Source: Prochlorococcus sp. AG-355-M18
GTDB taxonomy: Bacteria > Cyanobacteriota > Cyanobacteriia > PCC-6307 > Cyanobiaceae
Reading direction: 5' to 3'
NCBI GenBank assembly: GCA_003280725.1
Contig: QCED01000001.1
Coordinates: forward strand, 61,900-125,899
Length of the DNA stretch: 64,000 nucleotides
A model generated the notes under the pieces. The model did not search any database and was not told the DNA's origin. It worked only from the letters and a program-made list of their open reading frames with translations. A program made the translations under genes and the position numbers. Below, one piece after another: positions 60,341 through 64,000 of this stretch (its first letter is position 1; the number at the start of each line of letters is the position of its first letter).

Positions 60341-60734
60341 ATAAAAAATACTTTTAATTAATATACATACTTTTGAGAAAATCAACTTTTTACTATTTGA
60401 CTTAAGAGATAGAGAATGAGGAAGTTATAAAAACCTATTTAAAACCAAGCATATTAAAAAGATTGATATTACTTAAAAAGTATTTTGAATATTTTCTTAT
60501 GAAACCAATCAATTAAAATTATAAATGAATTCTTAAATTCAGTTTATTCCTAATCAATAGCAGGGTGGATTAGTATAAAAAAATAACATACTCATAATAA
60601 ACTTTTTTGAGTCGTGAATAACGCAGATTTTTCAAACTCAAAAATAACCACTGCGAAATATCTCAAGAAATGGACAAATATATGAGTTTTTCATGGAGTT
60701 ATAATATAAATTACTAATTTATTTCTATCCAAAT

Positions 60735-61340
60735 TTAGATTAAAAACAAAAAACATCCAGCAATAAATCCACTTACATGTCCCAATAAACTTACTCCAGG
60801 TAAGAAAGAGAAAATCAATCCTATAAGGCAAATTGACTTAGACATTTTTTGAACTTCATAATTAGATTTTAGACTAATTTTTTTACCTAAAAAATAATTC
60901 TTTCCATAAAAAGAAGTTAATAATAAGAATCCCAAAAAAGCATAAATTATTCCACTAAATCCTAAAGCAGCATAATTAGGATAGATATCAAAAAAATACG
61001 ATAAGATTTTTTCATAAATCCAAATTACAAAAAAAATTAAAAAAGAACTAATTAGAATAAATTTCAGATAAAACAACCTGCTTTTAATTCCTAGTCTTAT
61101 TAAAAAATATCTAGTGACAATTATTCCACCGAGATTACTTAATAAATGATTGAAATCTGCATGAATTAAAATTGATGTAAAAATTCTATAAGGTTGATCA
61201 CTAATTAATCTTGGGACAAAGTATAAAACTTCTTTATCGAAAACTTTAATTAAATCTGTAAAAATAAAAACTGATATTAGAGCAGTAGCGCTAAGTAAAT
61301 ACTGCCAATCATATTTAGATATTGAATTTTTAAAAGGCAT
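60735..61340 (-). CDS. Rhomboid-like intramembrane protease
   Basis: HADFNHLLSNLGGI, GFSGIIYAFLGFLLL (GxSG), LLGHVSGFIAGCFL. Confidence 0.78.
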   Translation of the reverse strand: MPFKNSISKYDWQYLLSATALISVFIFTDLIKVFDKEVLYFVPRLISDQPYRIFTSILIHADFNHLLSNLGGIIVTRYFLIRLGIKSRLFYLKFILISSFLIFFVIWIYEKILSYFFDIYPNYAALGFSGIIYAFLGFLLLTSFYGKNYFLGKKISLKSNYEVQKMSKSICLIGLIFSFLPGVSLLGHVSGFIAGCFLFLI

Positions 61341-61693
61341 AATATATAAATATCTTTATTTTAAATAAAAAATATTATCTATATATTGCACAATTAAAAA
61401 ACTTTGAAGACTATGAGAGTAAAAGAAATTTTATCGCATTGCTAAGATCTAAGTGAATCAAAGCAATGCTATGGCTTGCTAACTTAAAACTAATTAATTG
61501 AAGTTTTTACTGGGTTCTTAAAGTCCATTTATTCCTATTCAACAAGATTTATTATTTTTTTAATTTTAAAATCAATTGAATTCATTGACTTAAGTAAATA
61601 TTTATTCCCATACCAAAACTTTATAAAACCGAAAGAACCATTCTTGATGATTTGCCGCATAGATATATTTATTATTTATATTGAATAAATATT

Positions 61694-62275
61694 TTATTTG
61701 CACAATAATTCAACTGCACTAGAACCTTTACTGGATCCCAAAGACTTTCCTTTGCGAGCATCAAAGCAAGCACCTTTCTTATCTCCTCTAAGGAATTTTA
61801 CAACTGCTCTATTTATGAACGCTTGTTGATCTTTGGGATTAATCTTAATTGCCTGATTGCAATCAGATAGTGCTCCGTAATAATCTTTTAAATTCGTTTT
61901 TACTACACAACGACTAATATACATCTGATCATTATTTGGATTAATCTCAATTGCTTTATTTAAATCCAATAACGATCCATAATAATCTTTTAAATCTCTA
62001 CCCTTAATATTGCCACGATTATAATAAGCATTTGCATCATTTGGAATTATCTCAATTACTTTATTATAGTCAGATATGGCTCCGTAATAATCTCCTTCAT
62101 ACACCTTTTTGAGTGCCCGATTAAAATAAAAATCAGCACTCTCTGCATTTACTTTTTCAGGAAGAGAAAGCATAATCCCAGCAGTTGATAAAACAACACT
62201 AGTTTTAATTAGTAATGGTTGACCTATTGGAATTAAAGATAGTATCACTCCAATAAAAACAATTCTTTTTTTCAT
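61694..62275 (-). CDS. Secreted TPR-repeat protein
   Basis: MKKRIVFIGVILSLIPIGQPLLIKT... signal then repeats GDYYGAISDYNKVIEI, KDYYGSLLDLNKAIEI, KDYYGALSDCNQAIKI. Confidence 0.85.
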   Translation of the reverse strand: MKKRIVFIGVILSLIPIGQPLLIKTSVVLSTAGIMLSLPEKVNAESADFYFNRALKKVYEGDYYGAISDYNKVIEIIPNDANAYYNRGNIKGRDLKDYYGSLLDLNKAIEINPNNDQMYISRCVVKTNLKDYYGALSDCNQAIKINPKDQQAFINRAVVKFLRGDKKGACFDARKGKSLGSSKGSSAVELLCK

Positions 62276-62505
62276 ATGAAAATTTACTTTTAATCAATAT
62301 ACCAACTGTAAAGAAAACAGACTTTATACGATTTCTCTTAAGAGATGCAAAAAAAGGTGCTGCATAAAACTCACTCAAAACCGATAAATTAATGTTATTA
62401 CAGGTTTCATAAAATCCGTTTATTCACGCTCTATAGTCCTGAAATTTAAGTAAGAAAAAAAGTCTTTCATACCAATACCTCTCAAAGCATAATTTTAAAT
62501 ATTAT

Positions 62506-62563
62506 CTCGTGTGAAACCCATGTGAAACCACTTTTTAAATCGAGATTATTGAATAAAAACTAA
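62506..62563 (+). repeat. Intergenic repeat CTCGTGTGAAACC(CATGTGAAACC)ACTTTTTAAAT...
   Basis: Matches 63295-63339; carries an extra 11-nt CATGTGAAACC unit. Confidence 0.7.
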
Positions 62564-62574
62564 AAATTAATTTA

Positions 62575-62757
62575 TCAGTCGCAGTAAATTAAACAATTTT
62601 GATTTGTTGGATGTTCTCTACATTCTTTATCCCAAAAGTTTTGAAACTCAGGAGTACATTTTTCTAGTTCTTGTGGTGTCTCATTCAAGTTTAACCCTGC
62701 ATAATTAAATGCAGTTAGGTATCTTGGAAGAACATTGAATTGATTAAATAATTTCAT
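62575..62757 (-). CDS. Small Cys-containing hypothetical protein
   Basis: 60 aa: MKLFNQFNVLPRYLTAFNYAGLNLNETPQELEKCTPEFQNFWDKECREHPTNQNCLIYCD. Confidence 0.55.
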   Translation of the reverse strand: MKLFNQFNVLPRYLTAFNYAGLNLNETPQELEKCTPEFQNFWDKECREHPTNQNCLIYCD

Positions 62758-62918
62758 AAGACCCCCTAGATCTATATCTATATTGTCCTCCTATTAACTT
62801 AAAATTCATAGAGTATTATTACTCGATTAGAAATGCTTTGGGATATTATCAAAAAATTTTCATAAAGACAAACTATCATTCATAGAATCAATGAAAGAAA
62901 AATAATCCTTAAATTTTA

Positions 62919-63236
62919 ATGTTACGACTTCTTCCTTTACCAATTTTTATTGGCATTTATCTATTCTCTTACTTGAGATGTAAAAAAAATATCTCTGCTA
63001 GTGATAAGCAACTAAAAACATGCATTGATTGGGCATATTTAAAAAATTTACCTCTTCCTGAAAAACCTTCCTTCAACGAGTTTTATATTGTTTATATTTC
63101 CTCTTTCTTAAGATTTCCCTTTGGGATAATTATTCAAAAACTACCTGTCTCTAAAAAAGTAAGATACTACGAAAGAGAAATGAAATTAATATTTGATAAA
63201 TGGAATTTAGAAAAAATTAAAAAACTAAAAAACTAA
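62919..63236 (+). CDS. Hypothetical protein, 105 aa
   Basis: Intact ORF with hydrophobic N-terminus. Confidence 0.5.
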   Translation: MLRLLPLPIFIGIYLFSYLRCKKNISASDKQLKTCIDWAYLKNLPLPEKPSFNEFYIVYISSFLRFPFGIIIQKLPVSKKVRYYEREMKLIFDKWNLEKIKKLKN

Positions 63237-63294
63237 TTTATTAAAGTTGCCGAAAACTCCATATTTAAAACCCCTTCCATAGGATTTCAAAATA

Positions 63295-63339
63295 CTCGTG
63301 TGAAACCACTTTTTATATAGAATTTATTAATAAAACTAA
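63295..63339 (+). repeat. Intergenic repeat CTCGTGTGAAACCACTTTTTATAT...
   Basis: Matches 62506-62563. Confidence 0.7.
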
Positions 63340-63495
63340 GATATTGGATGCGAATAAAATTATAATAAAAAATAATTCAATCTATACCTGAATTTTGAAG
63401 GTAAGTTTTCCACTTAAATCAAAGTAAAACTGAAATTATAAATTATTTATACTTTTCGTTGTGACTATATGAACTATTTGTAGAGAATAAGTTTA

Positions 63496-64000
63496 TTAAC
63501 ATTGATCTCTTACCCATTCTGCAGTACTTTCATTTCCTAAAGAAGATGCTTTTCTCCAATCATCACATGCGCCTTTCATATCTCCTAAATTTTCCTTTGC
63601 AACTCCGCGATTCAAATAGGGATTTGAATAATTTGGATCAATTTCTATCGCTTTTGTTGCATCAAAAATTGCCCCATAATTATCATTTATTGTTCTTTTT
63701 GTCCAAGAAAGATTATTATATGCAGTTTTATTATTTTTATCGATAATTAGTACTTTATTAAAGTCATTAATTGCCCCCTCATAATCCTTTATCATGTGCT
63801 TTGAATATCCACGATTTAAATATGAACTTTCATTTTCAGGATCGATTTCTATCGCTTTTGTGTAGTCAGATATCGCTCCGTAATAATCTCGTAAATCACT
63901 TTTTGCTAAACCACGATTGAAATATACATCCGATGCAGGTTTAATTTCTATCGCTTTTGTGTAATCAGATATCGCTCCGTAATAATCTTTAAGATCAAAT
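63496..64000 (-). CDS. TPR-repeat protein (partial, runs off window end)
   Basis: Frame stays open past the listed 63795 start: DLKDYYGAISDYTKAIEIKPASDVYFNRGLAKSDLRDYYGAISDYTKAIEIDPENESSYLNRGYSKHMIKDYEGAINDF... Confidence 0.9.
   Translation of the reverse strand, partial: FDLKDYYGAISDYTKAIEIKPASDVYFNRGLAKSDLRDYYGAISDYTKAIEIDPENESSYLNRGYSKHMIKDYEGAINDFNKVLIIDKNNKTAYNNLSWTKRTINDNYGAIFDATKAIEIDPNYSNPYLNRGVAKENLGDMKGACDDWRKASSLGNESTAEWVRDQC

Noticed and set aside
63800-64000. Repeated approx. 102-nt DNA units considered as a tandem satellite
   Set aside because: They are the codons of TPR repeats in an open frame; a coding explanation suffices.

Overview
The window looks like a high-light Prochlorococcus chromosome. 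Evidence: very AT-rich sequence, a permuted two-piece tmRNA with tag ANKIVSFSRQTAPIAA, and psbX, hli, ycf66 and suf genes typical of marine picocyanobacteria. Roughly 1-36 kb and 39.8-55.7 kb are ordinary core genome: K+ transport, NDH-2, cysH, coaX, bcp, PPTase, rarA, pgm, sufBCDS, def, ycf66, psbX, ycf19, accC, tRNA-Leu, smc, tmRNA, argJ, coaE, gatB, thiO, ndk, speA, alaS, a flavodiiron pair and mrdA. Two stretches look accessory. (1) About 36.4-39.85 kb holds an orphan ParA ATPase overlapping a small basic/one-TM protein, a helicase-domain-only DnaB paralog, a small secreted-protein pseudogene with two in-frame TAA codons, and a divergent approx. 150 bp repeat whose core also forms the 3' end of argJ. 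(2) About 55.9-64 kb holds a lone Cas4/RecB-like nuclease, a trypsin-like protease fused to TPRs, several 'DYYGAISDYNKAIEI' TPR proteins (one frameshifted), a rhomboid-like protein and short interspersed repeats. The best candidate for an undescribed system is the ParA/small membrane partner/DnaB-like cassette with its repeats. This is a hypothesis from reading only; no searches or computed alignments were run.
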